A stretch of 64,000 nucleotides of DNA from Neobacillus pocheonensis (GTDB lineage Bacteria > Bacillota > Bacilli > Bacillales > Cytobacillaceae): positions 1,426,001 to 1,490,000 of the forward strand of contig JAMQCR010000001.1 of the NCBI GenBank assembly GCA_023702235.1. Reading direction: 5' to 3'. Positions 26,589-35,863 of this stretch are shown piece by piece. Under the pieces are notes generated by a model. It made no database searches. It was not told the DNA's origin and was given only the letters and a program-made list of their open reading frames with translations. Each line of letters begins with the position of its first letter. Position 1 is the stretch's first letter. The position numbers and the translations under genes were made by a program.

Positions 26589-26630
26589 AATATCAGACGC
26601 TAAAAATTAAGTGTCTGATATTTTTTTAAT
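26589..26630 (+). terminator. Strong terminator
   Basis: ATATCAGACGC pairs with GTGTCTGATAT, then seven T. It lies 30 bases after the FMN-reductase remnant and marks the original end of that operon. Confidence 0.75.
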
Positions 26631-27112
26631 CTAATTCTACTTTTTCTTGTTCAACAAACGGGCGCAATTCTGCAGCAGGAATTGTGCTCTTTCTTTATGT
26701 TAAGGGCGAAAGAATTGAACAATGATGGACTGTTTCAGTAGTCCAATTTTCTTGGTCTTTAATCAGTTAAATGACAGGTTAATTGTTATTGCCGTTCACC
26801 GAAAGTTGAAGGTATTGCCTGTCCAGAATTAGACGATTATAATGTCCATGTATAATTCTAAACATTTCGGCATTTGAAATTCTGGAGAAAGGAAGAGCCA
26901 AAGTTAGTTTTCAAAAGATTCCTGCTTATCCTGAACAATTGAAAAGATTTCGTTTCCTTCGCATTATTCTTGATTTTATGTTAGGGTATTTAGGGAAAAT
27001 CTTCATCTGTTTCAATTTCCTTAGAAAAAATGGCACCAATCCCAACTGAAACTCAGTCTTGTCAATAATAGGGAGAAGAAACAAACGGGAGAATGTATTA
27101 CAATAGATATTA
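26631..27112. other. Gap without genes
   Basis: Two family B-type repeats (26650-26680, CAACAAACGGGCGCAATTCT; 26762-26786, AGTTAAATGACAGGTTAATTG). Nothing else supported. Confidence 0.4.
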
Positions 27113-27125
27113 CTGGAGGGGAATG

Positions 27126-28276
27126 ATGAAGGAATATATTTATGCTCAAAATGAAAAAAAACTGAACTTGAAATTCGGAATTTTAAAAAAAGACATCGTA
27201 TTTACTATATCACTCACGTTAGCAATCACAAGTTGTTTTTTCCATGCACCAAAACTGGAATATATTAATTTTAAAGTATTAATCAGTTTATTTAATCTTA
27301 TGCTCGCAGTTAAGGCCCTGGAAGATCTGAAACTATTGGATAAGTTCGCCATTGCTATCCTGAATAAATGTCGTAATAGTAAAAGTGTTTCAGCAATCTT
27401 AATTTTATTATGCTTTTTTAGTTCCATGCTTGTAACGAATGATGTAGCCTTAATAACGTTTGTCCCATTAACACTTATAATTAGTAAGATTATAGAAATT
27501 ACTATGCTAGATACTGTTATACTTAAGACAATTGCGGCTAACATCGGAAGCAGCCTAACTCCTATGGGAAATCCTCAAAATCTATTCATATTTACCAAAT
27601 ATGGTATAAGCCGATGCAATTTTTTACAACGGTTCTTTTATTAGTAGTCCTTGGAATTATTTTGTTATTTTTCCTTAATCTAAGATTACAAAGTAAAGCG
27701 CTGAAAATGGAATTTCCATTTATTCCTATAGATAATCGAAAAAAAGCAACGGTATGGGCAATTGTGTTTTTGATCATAACTGCATCCATACTAGGAGTTT
27801 TAAGTTACAAACTTGCGTTCATTATCGTATTGGGAACTACATGTATACTTGATATAAAATTATTGAAAAAAATCGATTATTTATTACTCATTACTTTTAT
27901 ATGTTTTTTTATATTTATTGGAAACATGTCGGATTTAAATGTAATACACACATTTGCAAGTGAAAACCTCAAAAGTCCCACATCCATCTATTTCAGTTCT
28001 ATATTTTTAAGCCAGCTGATAAGCAATGTACCGACAGCAATTTTTTTATCAAAGTTCTCCATGAATTGGCAGCCCTTATTAGTAGGAGTGAATATAGGTG
28101 GACTTGGTACGATTATTGCTTCACTTGCAAGCGTAATCTCATATAAACTATTTTTTAAGAGAAATCCACAAAAAAGTAAAATGTACCTTATAAGGTTTAG
28201 CGTTTATAACTTTTCGATTTTAGCCCTTTTAACTCTTGTTTATTATTTTATAATGAAAAGCCCAAATTTCTTTTAA
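27126..28276 (+). pseudogene. SLC13/CitM-ArsB-type anion transporter, one frameshift
   Basis: Two overlapping frames make one membrane transporter of about 383 residues. The first half has the hairpin VTNDVALITFVPLTLII and ANIGSSLTPMGNPQNLFIF, the conserved re-entrant loop of ArsB/CitMHS/DASS carriers; the second has FLSQLISNVPTAIFLSKF and VGVNIGGLGTIIASLAS. The break is a single missing base near 27613 (AGCCGATG where AGC-CCG-ATG restores ISPMQFF). Everything else is intact, so this is a recent mutation or a sequence error. The substrate (citrate, other anions or arsenite) cannot be told. GGAGGGG precedes the ATG. Confidence 0.75.
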
Positions 28277-28591
28277 TACATCAATACGTTGGTTCGATTG
28301 AAATGATATTCAATTTGCAAAACTGTTACTTTTCATTTATTTTTTCGTTTTTTTGTCATCGAAAAAGACGTATGGGAGAGGCACCAGCACAATTATGGAT
28401 ATCATTTTATTTAGCCAACTGGGTGCTTATGTTGAAGATGGATTGCTACGGCAATCCATTCTTTTTTGTTATTCAAATAACGGCCAGTAGAGCAGAAAAA
28501 GGGAATTATATATAAAAGTAACAGGAAAAAACTAATTATGATTCAGAATATTTAATCAGGAAAATGAATTCGATAATGAAGGGGAACAAAT
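28277..28591. other. Gap with a degenerate repeat
   Basis: ACTGGGTGCTTATGTTGAAG and TTCAAATAACGGCCAGTAGAG (28418-28496) resemble the family B motif. No gene supported. Confidence 0.35.
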
Positions 28592-28870
28592 ATGAGCAAA
28601 TTTGGATTGTATAATAAGTTTCTAGTAAAAGAAGGCGAACGTGACACATTAGTAGATATTCTGTTGGAGGCAGCAGAGTCGATGGAGAATTTGGATGAAT
28701 GAGAGATATATCTAGTAAATATATCTGATGATGAACTAAATTCTGTATTTACTTACGAAGTGTGATGCAATGAAAATGCACACAATACATCATTAGCACT
28801 TGAAGCTACTCAAACATTAATCAAACGTGCAAAGCCAATCATTACAAAAATAGAAAGAATCAATTCTTAG
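28592..28870 (+). pseudogene. Quinol monooxygenase (YgiN-like) with two in-frame TGA codons
   Basis: A 92-codon antibiotic-biosynthesis-monooxygenase (ferredoxin-like dimer) gene. MSKFGLYNKFLVKEGERDTL, then LLEAAESMENLDE, a TGA (28700), EIYLVNISDDELNSVFTYEV, a second TGA (28763), CNENAHNTSLALEATQTLIK and AKPIITKIERINS. Apart from the two stops and a slightly short end it is perfectly in frame. A ribosome site (GAAGGGG) precedes the ATG. From memory of homologues, the TGAs stand where a Cys and a Trp are usual. Confidence 0.8.
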
Positions 28871-29232
28871 AAATTAAGGGGAGGAAAGGGAATTTAAACT
28901 ATTTCATATTAAACAAACTGGGTGTTTATCTTCAATTAGATCTTCCATAATTGAGTGCTTATTTTGAATAAGAATTAAGCAATGATCTTCAACAATAGGT
29001 CCATTTAATGGAATGAGGATTATAAAGTAACTCCATACATATTAATTGAGCATATAAAAAAACCTCCAAGTGCTGAGTAACATTAATACTGCACCTGAAA
29101 GGTAAATGCCAACAACTGTTTCATGAACAGCAGGCAATCGGACCAAAATATTGATTTCGTCTAACAAATTCGGTTAGTGTTCGTTTAGGATCTGTTTGAA
29201 AGTAATGCTCATTTTTATATTTTAAGAATTAT
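28871..29232. other. Gap without genes
   Basis: Contains repeat-like stretches (CTGGGTGTTTATCTTCAATTA at 28919 and GAGTGCTTATTTTGAATAAG at 28953, the first pattern quoted with its last bases shared). I see no coding frame or RNA I can support. Confidence 0.3.
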
Positions 29233-30408
29233 CTACACAGCTTTTTCCTTAATTTTTTCATCCATATTTTTTTGAATGGTTTGGTTATCACCAATTAAGG
29301 TAATTTCACTAAACTGCTGTACTTCTCCCACTTTAACATTCGCTTCAATTATCGTTCCACTACCAACAATAGCTCGGTTAATCACCGCATTTTCACCTAT
29401 AATGGTACCCGGCAAAATGACGGAATCTTTAATGATAGCTCCGTTACCCACGGTCACTCCATAAAAAAGAACTGAATTTTCAACTCTTCCAAACACCTTA
29501 CAGCCTTCACTAACTAAAGACTGGTGTATGCTAGCCTTTCCGTCTAAATACAATGGCGGTTGGGAAGTTTCATGAGTATAAATTGACCAGTCTTCATTTT
29601 GTAAAATTGGATTGCTTTTAAATGAAAGTAAATCCATATTCGCTTCCCAGAGGCTATGAATGGTTCCGACATCCTTCCAATATCCCTTGAAACGATAAGC
29701 ATATAAATTGCAACGATCATTTATCATCGAAGGGATAATATCCTTCCCAAAATCCTTTGAAGAAAATGGTTTTTTTTCTTCCTTTTCTAAATATTTTTTT
29801 AACAGTTTCCAATTAAAAATGTAAATGCCCATAGAGGCGAGGTTTGATTTAGGCTGTTCTGGCTTTTCTTCAAAATCTACTATTTTCTTCGAATCGGGAT
29901 CGATATTCATAATGCCAAACCGATTGGCCTCATTCCATGGTACGTTGATGACAGAAATGGTGGCATCCGCTGACGTTTCAATATGCTGCTGTAGCATTTT
30001 ACTGTAATCCATTTTATAAATGTGATCTCCTGAAATAATGAGAACATACTCTGGGTTGTAACTTTCAATAAAACGAAGGTTTTGATAAATAGCATGGGCG
30101 GTGCCATCATACCATCTTTCACCCATCTCACATTGATAGGGTGGAAGAATGGTTACACCTCCATTTTTTCGGTTTAATTCCCAGTGCTTGCCATCGCCTA
30201 TATAATTTTGAAGAGTGTGAGGTTGATATTGAGTCAAAACACCAACAGTATCGATGCCAGAATTACTGCAATTGCTTAATGTAAAATCAATAATTCGATA
30301 TTTTCCGCCAAATGGAACTGCTGGCTTTGCTATGTATTGGGTCAATTCTTTTAATCGAGTACCTCTCCCTCCAGCTAAAAGCATGGCTATACATTGTTTT
30401 TTGGTCAT
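29233..30408 (-). CDS. glgC: Glucose-1-phosphate adenylyltransferase
   Basis: A 391-residue ADP-glucose pyrophosphorylase, the committing step of glycogen synthesis. The nucleotidyltransferase domain has [35 protein letters not shown] and the catalytic [19 protein letters not shown] and FEEKPEQP (sugar-phosphate site) are present. The C-terminal left-handed beta helix ([20 protein letters not shown], then [20 protein letters not shown]) is complete. The usual partners glgB, glgD, glgA and glgP are not in the window. A short gene precedes it by 40 bases on the same strand. A second, frameshifted glgC starts at 63511. Confidence 0.93.
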   Translation of the reverse strand: MTKKQCIAMLLAGGRGTRLKELTQYIAKPAVPFGGKYRIIDFTLSNCSNSGIDTVGVLTQYQPHTLQNYIGDGKHWELNRKNGGVTILPPYQCEMGERWYDGTAHAIYQNLRFIESYNPEYVLIISGDHIYKMDYSKMLQQHIETSADATISVINVPWNEANRFGIMNIDPDSKKIVDFEEKPEQPKSNLASMGIYIFNWKLLKKYLEKEEKKPFSSKDFGKDIIPSMINDRCNLYAYRFKGYWKDVGTIHSLWEANMDLLSFKSNPILQNEDWSIYTHETSQPPLYLDGKASIHQSLVSEGCKVFGRVENSVLFYGVTVGNGAIIKDSVILPGTIIGENAVINRAIVGSGTIIEANVKVGEVQQFSEITLIGDNQTIQKNMDEKIKEKAV

Positions 30409-30447
30409 CGTTGCCTCCCTGTTAAAAGATTTATATTTTTATTCATG

Positions 30448-30561
30448 TTATAAACGATCATCTTCCCATAGTTTGTAATATAACTCTTCCATTTCTAAAT
30501 CATCTTCTTCATTTATAGCAAAAGCGTCTTCCAACTTTTTTATATCTAATAGACTTTGCAT
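30448..30561 (-). CDS. Micro-protein upstream of glgC
   Basis: A 37-residue acidic peptide (MQSLLDIKKLEDAFAINEED, ending YYKLWEDDRL) with a strong GAAAGGAG site 7 bases before its ATG. It is separated from glgC by only 40 bases on the same strand, so it heads the glgC transcript. It could be a leader peptide or a small regulator; I do not recognise it. Confidence 0.5.
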   Translation of the reverse strand: MQSLLDIKKLEDAFAINEEDDLEMEELYYKLWEDDRL

Positions 30562-30911
30562 CAAATTTGGCTCCTTTCATGTTGAAGTGTTGCAATCTGT
30601 TTTCCATTGTAGCAAAACTGGTAATAAGAAAAAATCAAATAATTTCGACTTTTATAAACTCTGTTCGACATAATTTGTTTAATCTGATGTGTGACAATAA
30701 AATTATATAAAAATAAAATTATAATCTTCTCGTTTTCTGTCGAATTATAGCGCAAATATTTTGAGGAATTATTTCAAACATGTGAGCTGGTTTTTCCAAA
30801 CGCACTTTCGGAAATTAATTTAAAATAATCTAAATTATTAACATTTTTAGACAAATACAAGAGAAAAATATATAATAATTATCAGGAAATAGAATGAAAA
30901 GAGGAGAAATA
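30562..30911. promoter_or_regulatory. Upstream region of the parM-like operon, possible centromere
   Basis: Very AT-rich. Three copies of TTCGAC/GTCGAA occur (near 30650, 30663 and 30738), spaced unevenly. Centromere sites of actin-type partition systems usually lie just upstream of the actin gene and hold repeats; the signal here is weak. Confidence 0.3.
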
Positions 30912-32066
30912 ATGGATATAAAACGTCAGAATGTCGATTTTGGTAATTCAATCTTTCAAACCCTTGTAGACGGTTATTATTTTGAGATTCCTACGAATGT
31001 AGTAGAAATAACGAAGGAAAAGGCAGACGGCCACTTTCCGTCTACTTTACATGATCCCCAATTCCTTCTTCAAAGTTTGCTCGTTTCAACGATGATAGAC
31101 GGTGAAGAGAAATATTATCTAATTGGGGATGCAGCGGAAAAGCAGGTCCTAGGAAACAATCATATCAACAAGCTTCATGATAAAACGGAATCTGAGATTC
31201 CCTATATTATGTTCTTGGCGTCAGTTGCTTATTACAATGTATTAAAAGGAAACGGGAAAGAAGATAATCGAGTGAACATTAATTATTTTTCAACCATGGT
31301 TCCAATTTGGTTGCTTAAGAAAACGAACAAGTTCAGTGAAATGCAAAATATAATGGCCAGCCGATTTAAAGGGGAGCACCAAGTAACGATTTTAACTCCA
31401 GGATTAGAAAGAGTTGTAACCATTAACGTCGAAACAAGCAAATGTCGGGTTGAAAGTGAAGTTGCTCGTTGGGCAATTAAAAAAGATTTTGATTTACAAG
31501 ATCGTGTGGAAGCAAATTCATTTCAAAACTTTGAAACCCTAATTGTCGATTTAGGGGGAGGGACCGTTGATCTTGCATTGCTTCAAGCAGGACTTCAAGC
31601 ACCAAAAAGCAGGGAATCATTAAACTGCTTCGCTGACATTTCGTACTTAAAACACATTGAAAAACTAAGAAGTGAAAAGTTACTCGAGTACTTTGATGAT
31701 GTTCGTTCACTAGAAGAATTCATTATCAATAACATTGAAAAATCAAAAATGGAGCAAAGGGATGGAAATAGCGGTAAAAAGGTTGATCTTACAGAGCAAA
31801 TCCATGAGTCATTAAGGGAGTACACAATAATTTTATTAACGAAAATTGAAAACACATTCCCATCACCTAAAGATAAGGTCTATAAATATGTTTATATTGG
31901 TGGAATAGCAAGGATCCTTAAACAATTCATCCAAGAACTTATCGATACAAGGTATGGAGCCGAAATTAGAGAGGAAAATCATCTATTTCTTCCAGATGCA
32001 AGAAAGTTAAATTTATATGGACTAGAAATTATAAGCAGGCATGAAACAAACGTAGTTTTCGCTTAA
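30912..32066 (+). CDS. ParM/Alp-type actin-like segregation ATPase
   Basis: 384 residues from the ATG at 30912, which follows AGAGGAGA; an in-frame ATG 18 bases earlier lacks a site. Actin-fold landmarks are visible: phosphate-1 loop VDFGNS near the start, phosphate-2 loop TLIVDLGGGTVDLALLQ near residue 205 and the adenosine motif YVYIGGIARILKQF near residue 325. Such proteins polymerise with ATP to push plasmid copies apart. A partner gene with a ribbon-helix-helix domain starts 17 bases after its stop, completing a type II partition operon. I cannot say whether it belongs to ParM, Alp7A or another subfamily. Confidence 0.82.
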   Translation: MDIKRQNVDFGNSIFQTLVDGYYFEIPTNVVEITKEKADGHFPSTLHDPQFLLQSLLVSTMIDGEEKYYLIGDAAEKQVLGNNHINKLHDKTESEIPYIMFLASVAYYNVLKGNGKEDNRVNINYFSTMVPIWLLKKTNKFSEMQNIMASRFKGEHQVTILTPGLERVVTINVETSKCRVESEVARWAIKKDFDLQDRVEANSFQNFETLIVDLGGGTVDLALLQAGLQAPKSRESLNCFADISYLKHIEKLRSEKLLEYFDDVRSLEEFIINNIEKSKMEQRDGNSGKKVDLTEQIHESLREYTIILLTKIENTFPSPKDKVYKYVYIGGIARILKQFIQELIDTRYGAEIREENHLFLPDARKLNLYGLEIISRHETNVVFA

Positions 32067-32083
32067 GAAGAGGAGGAGAACAT

Positions 32084-32791
32084 ATGAGCAACCAAGATCT
32101 ACTTCTTGGTGAAAAGTTAAATAGTATGTATTCACATCTAGGTGCTCAGATGGCTGCACCATTTTACGTTCTATCAAACTTTTTCCTTACGGCCGGTAAT
32201 CTCCAAACGGATGCGGTCAGATTAACGAATAAGGAATCAGAGAGTAAATACGAACGTGAAATGTTTACTTTAGGAACTTCGAAAATCTCTCCAAGGGTGT
32301 ATTCAATTCTTGAGCAAAAAGCAAAAGCAAATGAGCTGGAGGATTATATAACGAAGCTTGTTGAGCACGATTTAGATAAGTTGGACAAAGAAGAAGAGAC
32401 AATAACCTTATTTGATACACTTCGTGGTGAGTTTTTAAGTGAGATTAACTTATTTAAACAAGAATTCGCCTCCCGTCCAGTTGTCGATTCTAATGGAGTG
32501 AATACCGGCCAAGCCAACGAGTTGCGGGATTTTGTAACGAAACTCGGTGAGCAAAAATTAGACAAGGAAGAATTCCAAACGTTGTTAAACTCCCTTCGCA
32601 GCGAGTTTTTAGATGAGATTAACTTACTTAAAAATGAACTTGCCTCCCGTCCGGTTGTTCCTGCTGATCCAAATAAGTTAAAACCTGCTATGGAACAGGC
32701 GGAAGAAGTGAATGATTTGAAAGAAGGTCAATTACTCGAAAGTGTTCAAGTAACAGGGACAATTAAAGAAGTTATAGATATGGATTTTTAA
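32084..32791 (+). CDS. ParR-like partner with ribbon-helix-helix and duplicated segment
   Basis: 235 residues. Residues about 64-97 (TSKISPRVYSILEQKAKANE, LEDYITKLVEHDL) read as a ribbon-helix-helix DNA-binding fold, as in ParR proteins. From residue 82 a block runs to 134 (ANELEDYITK ... EFASRPVV) and is repeated at 144-192 (ANELRDFVTK ... ELASRPVV); each ends in an acidic helix (LRSEFLDEINLLKNE). So the C-terminal helix of the DNA-binding fold and a coiled segment are duplicated. The tail is acidic. AGGAGGAG precedes the ATG. It probably binds the centromere and caps the actin filament. A strong terminator ends the operon. Confidence 0.7.
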   Translation: MSNQDLLLGEKLNSMYSHLGAQMAAPFYVLSNFFLTAGNLQTDAVRLTNKESESKYEREMFTLGTSKISPRVYSILEQKAKANELEDYITKLVEHDLDKLDKEEETITLFDTLRGEFLSEINLFKQEFASRPVVDSNGVNTGQANELRDFVTKLGEQKLDKEEFQTLLNSLRSEFLDEINLLKNELASRPVVPADPNKLKPAMEQAEEVNDLKEGQLLESVQVTGTIKEVIDMDF

Positions 32792-32889
32792 ATATGAAGT
32801 AGGGAAGTGATGCTCTGCTACTTTGTATTTCGTATTTTCTTTTGTTCCTAATTGTTAGTTAACTTTTGGTCAAGTAGTGACATTACACT

Positions 32890-32926
32890 AAAAGCTTGAG
32901 GACAAATTTTCCTCAAGCTTTTTTGG
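32890..32926 (+). terminator. Terminator of the partition operon
   Basis: A 13-bp perfect stem (AAAAGCTTGAGGA with its complement at 32910-32922) and a run of six T. Confidence 0.85.
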
Positions 32927-33225
32927 GTGGATTTTTTTATCCTAAATTCCCCTTCACTTATTTTCTTATCAAAGGTAGGAAAATTTGAAAGAATTTTCCA
33001 TGCATATTCCCCATATACATATAAATATATCCCAAATGACGGATGGTAGTGTATATCCTAGCCAAGAGGAAACAGCACTCAAAAACTCAGCTCGTATAAA
33101 CACAATTCCCATTCTTACCTGACTACTTGCTGGACACGGTAAGAATTAACTGATGAAATCTGAAAAAGGACTCCGTTATATTTTTAGCAATATATGGCAA
33201 TGATAACCTGGAAGGGGTTGTAAAA

Positions 33226-34011
33226 ATGACATTGCCTTATTTCATAAATGGAACAGGAGAACCTATTCTTTTTCTTCACGGATTAGGGAATAACAAGCAT
33301 CTGTGGGATTCACAACACGAACTTTCCTCCAAGTATCAATTAATTATTCCTGACTTAAGAGGTCATGGAGAAAACGACATCAAAACAGATATTACCTTGC
33401 CAAATTTGGCAGCAGACGTACTGGAATTAATGGATTTTTTATCGATTGGCTCCACTAATATTTGCGGGTTATCTATGGGAGGGCTTGTTGCACTTCAAAT
33501 GTTTAAACAAGCTCCTAAAAGAGTTAAAGCCTTGATTTTAACGAATACGACCGCTTACTGTATTCCTTGGTTAATTAGTTCAAACGCTTATGACAACATC
33601 AGAAAACTAAGTGAGGAAGAAGTAAAAACATACATCGTCCAGCATTCTTTACATAAAAAAGACCAAGAAATTATTCAGAAAGCCGAAAGGAGTTTTGAAA
33701 TACATAAAGAAGCATTTTTAGAGGCAGCACAAAATTGTTCGAAAGCCAATTATGTTACCCTGTTGCCGTTTATTAACATTCCTTGTTTAATTATAAATGG
33801 ACTCAAAGACCAGGTCACTCCACCATTATTATCTTATCAGATGAAATGGGGAATACCTCATGCCCGCTTTCGCTCTTTAAATAATGGTCATTTATCCAAT
33901 ATTGAAAGTACCCAACAATTTAACAAGCTCATTGTAGACTTTATGGAAGAAAAACATTGGTTGGCTTCGAATAGAATGCCCTTTTTTACTATTAAAACTT
34001 ACTTTTCATGA
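33226..34011 (+). CDS. Alpha/beta hydrolase
   Basis: A 261-residue hydrolase with the full triad: Ser83 in GLSMGG, Asp195 in NGLKDQVTPP and His222 in NNGHLSNIE; the oxyanion segment is LHGLGNNKHLWD. It resembles 3-oxoadipate enol-lactonase-type enzymes. It lies next to the PHA genes, convergent to phaP; intracellular PHA depolymerases of bacilli have this fold, so a role in PHA turnover is possible but only inferred from context. The last 20 residues (NRMPFFTIKTYFS) extend beyond the normal domain end. AGGGG precedes the ATG. Confidence 0.8.
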   Translation: MTLPYFINGTGEPILFLHGLGNNKHLWDSQHELSSKYQLIIPDLRGHGENDIKTDITLPNLAADVLELMDFLSIGSTNICGLSMGGLVALQMFKQAPKRVKALILTNTTAYCIPWLISSNAYDNIRKLSEEEVKTYIVQHSLHKKDQEIIQKAERSFEIHKEAFLEAAQNCSKANYVTLLPFINIPCLIINGLKDQVTPPLLSYQMKWGIPHARFRSLNNGHLSNIESTQQFNKLIVDFMEEKHWLASNRMPFFTIKTYFS

Positions 34012-34062
34012 TTAGACGCTCACTATATTACCAGGTGAGATAATTTGATTTTTATAATAGCA

Positions 34063-34092
34063 AAAAAAGAACAGTGGATAACCCACTGTCCG
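34063..34092 (-). terminator. Terminator of phaP
   Basis: On the minus strand ACAGTGG-GTTAT-CCACTGT, followed by TCTTTTTTTG, just past the phaP stop. Confidence 0.8.
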
Positions 34093-34105
34093 AAAATCCA
34101 CTTTT

Positions 34106-34618
34106 CTATTTAAAGAAACCCAAGGCCACTTTTGAATTGGCTTCATAGATATCAAAAAGCATTTTTTGTGATGACTTTAATTGGACTGTAATATCTTCAC
34201 GAAACTTTTGTTGCTGATCAATTCCGTTTTTGATAGTTTGTTGGAATTGCTCCTGTGACTGATTGAGTAAATTCAAGCTTTCTTTAAATGGTGTTTCGAT
34301 TAATTGAAAAACGCGGTTGCTTACTTCATCAAATTGCGCATTCCCCTGTTCGAAAGCTTTACTTACTTCAGGACCAAAAGTATTTTGAATGCTGAGATTA
34401 GCTGATTCACGAATAACTGCAATTAATTGTTCTCCTTCGCTACGTGTGACACCATCAGCTATTTTACCCCAAGTTTCCTTTTGTTTCTCCAATGTTTGAA
34501 GGAACAGATCTTCTAATTCCTTTTGAGCAGTATTTACCCTGTCCAAACTATTTGCCCAAGTGTTAAATAGTGAATCCCCGAAACGGACAGATTCTTGATT
34601 TTTGTTATTTTGTGCCAT
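34106..34618 (-). CDS. phaP: Phasin PhaP
   Basis: A 170-residue amphipathic helical protein matching the Bacillus PHA-inclusion phasin: SVRFGDSLFNTWANSLDRVN at the start, long heptad-like helices, and QMLFDIYEANSKVALGFFK-type end (QKMLFDIYEANSKVALGFF). Phasins coat polyhydroxyalkanoate granules and control their size and number. It lies 78 bases downstream of phaQ on the same strand, with its own AGGTTTT-type leader, and is divergent from phaR/phaC as in the standard Bacillus phaP-phaQ / phaR-B-C layout. Confidence 0.9.
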   Translation of the reverse strand: MAQNNKNQESVRFGDSLFNTWANSLDRVNTAQKELEDLFLQTLEKQKETWGKIADGVTRSEGEQLIAVIRESANLSIQNTFGPEVSKAFEQGNAQFDEVSNRVFQLIETPFKESLNLLNQSQEQFQQTIKNGIDQQQKFREDITVQLKSSQKMLFDIYEANSKVALGFFK

Positions 34619-34696
34619 TTTAAAACCTCCAATAAATTTATGATGATTGCAGTTTTACTGCAGAATCACTATCTTAATATTTAATTCAATAGCCCA

Positions 34697-35101
34697 TTAT
34701 TCATCAGTATCATTATGCTGTCTAAGAGATGTGGGCAGGAACATATCCATATAAAGAGTAAAGAAACGGTTAATAATAGATTGATATTGCTCAAGTGCAC
34801 CGGAGCAGGTCTTTAAATAAGCTTCTCCAGCTTCAGTTAGGGAGTAAATCCGTTTTGCAGGCCCATCTGTTGTGGTATCCCATTTAGAATTTACTAAATC
34901 ATCTTTTTCTAATTGTCGTAGTGTTCGATATACATTTCCTTGGTCAATAGATGTGAAACCAAATCGTGTTAACTCTTGAATTAACTTATAACCATGTAAG
35001 TTCAAATTACGGAGACTTAACAGAAGGACAGGGATCATTAAATTTTTTGGTACAGATATGATTGGTTTTCCATCGTTAGACTCGTTCTGATTTGTTGTCA
35101 T
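34697..35101 (-). CDS. phaQ: PHA-responsive repressor PhaQ (PadR type)
   Basis: 134 residues from the ATG at 35101; AGGAG at the right distance makes it the start rather than a GTG nine bases earlier. A winged helix of the PadR group (SLRNLNLHGYKLIQELTRFG, then DQGNVYRTLRQLEKDDLVNS). In Bacillus megaterium PhaQ represses its own operon and phaP and is released by PHA. A GTGTAA-T-TTACAC palindrome 30 bases upstream is a candidate operator. Confidence 0.88.
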   Translation of the reverse strand: MTTNQNESNDGKPIISVPKNLMIPVLLLSLRNLNLHGYKLIQELTRFGFTSIDQGNVYRTLRQLEKDDLVNSKWDTTTDGPAKRIYSLTEAGEAYLKTCSGALEQYQSIINRFFTLYMDMFLPTSLRQHNDTDE

Positions 35102-35130
35102 ATGTATCACTCCTGCTTCAAAGTCTATAT

Positions 35131-35143
35131 GTGTAATTTACAC
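35131..35143. promoter_or_regulatory. Candidate PhaQ operator
   Basis: Perfect 6-1-6 palindrome GTGTAATTTACAC in the phaQ-phaR divergent region. Confidence 0.45.
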
Positions 35144-35293
35144 CTAAACGAGAGATTTGTCAAAAAAACTTAAAAAAGTTTATTTTAGAAAAGAAGAATA
35201 ATATTTTTGGATAATTATAAATGTTTATTCTTCTCTTATTCGTTGGAAACTAGTATGCTAAAAAGGTTAATCAAGTAATTAGGAGGAGAAATT

Positions 35294-35713
35294 ATGGCTC
35301 ACGAATATAACTTTTATGAAATTTGGAAAGATTTTTATTCTCAGTCCAGTAACTTTTTGGATGAGAAAGTGAAGGAGGAATTTCCTTCCCAAGGGCTAGG
35401 GCAGATATTGGAGAAGAATCTTCAATTCAAAAAAATGTTTAATGAAACAATAGAACAGTATTTAGAATTTGTAAATCTACCAACTCGAAATGACCTTGCT
35501 AACATTGCATCTCTAATCGTCAATATAGATTCAAAAGTTGATGATTTAGAAGAGTTAGTGGAAGAATCCGAGGCTAATCAAGCAGATTCTACGGCACTGC
35601 AACATGAAATGGGAAAGTTAAAAAAGGATATGAAGAGTCTTGATAATAAACTGAATCAAATCCTCACTTTAATAAAATACCAAAAAGATACGAATAAAAT
35701 CAGTAATAAATAA
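35294..35713 (+). CDS. phaR: Class IV PHA synthase subunit PhaR
   Basis: A 139-residue acidic subunit that combines with PhaC to form the active class IV synthase. It matches the family: EYNFYEIWKDFYSQSSNFLD at the start, FVNLPTRNDLANIASLIVNI in the middle and a charged coiled coil to the end. AGGAGGAG precedes the ATG. In intact Bacillus loci phaB (acetoacetyl-CoA reductase) lies between phaR and phaC; here only a phaB scar follows. Confidence 0.92.
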   Translation: MAHEYNFYEIWKDFYSQSSNFLDEKVKEEFPSQGLGQILEKNLQFKKMFNETIEQYLEFVNLPTRNDLANIASLIVNIDSKVDDLEELVEESEANQADSTALQHEMGKLKKDMKSLDNKLNQILTLIKYQKDTNKISNK

Positions 35714-35714
35714 G

Positions 35715-35780
35715 AGCAACGGCAAAGATGGTGACTTTATTACTGGTCAGCAATTAAATATTAATGGTGGATTTTCATGA
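35715..35780 (+). pseudogene. phaB: phaB scar (acetoacetyl-CoA reductase C-terminus)
   Basis: Immediately after the phaR stop the sequence reads DGDFITGQQLNINGGFS then TGA. ITGQQLNINGG is the conserved C-terminus of the SDR-type acetoacetyl-CoA reductase PhaB. All upstream codons, about 225, are gone, so a precise deletion removed phaB while leaving phaR and phaC. Confidence 0.85.
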
Positions 35781-35863
35781 AAGTGTCATGAACCCTTGAT
35801 TGTCCGTATATGCTGTAATGAGGTAATTAATTATGTAAGGGGTGGATCGTCATTAGCGTTCTT

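Noticed and set aside
28592..28870. Selenoprotein
   Set aside because: One of the two TGA codons stands at a tryptophan position, no SECIS-like hairpin is evident and bacilli generally lack the Sec machinery; pseudogene is simpler.
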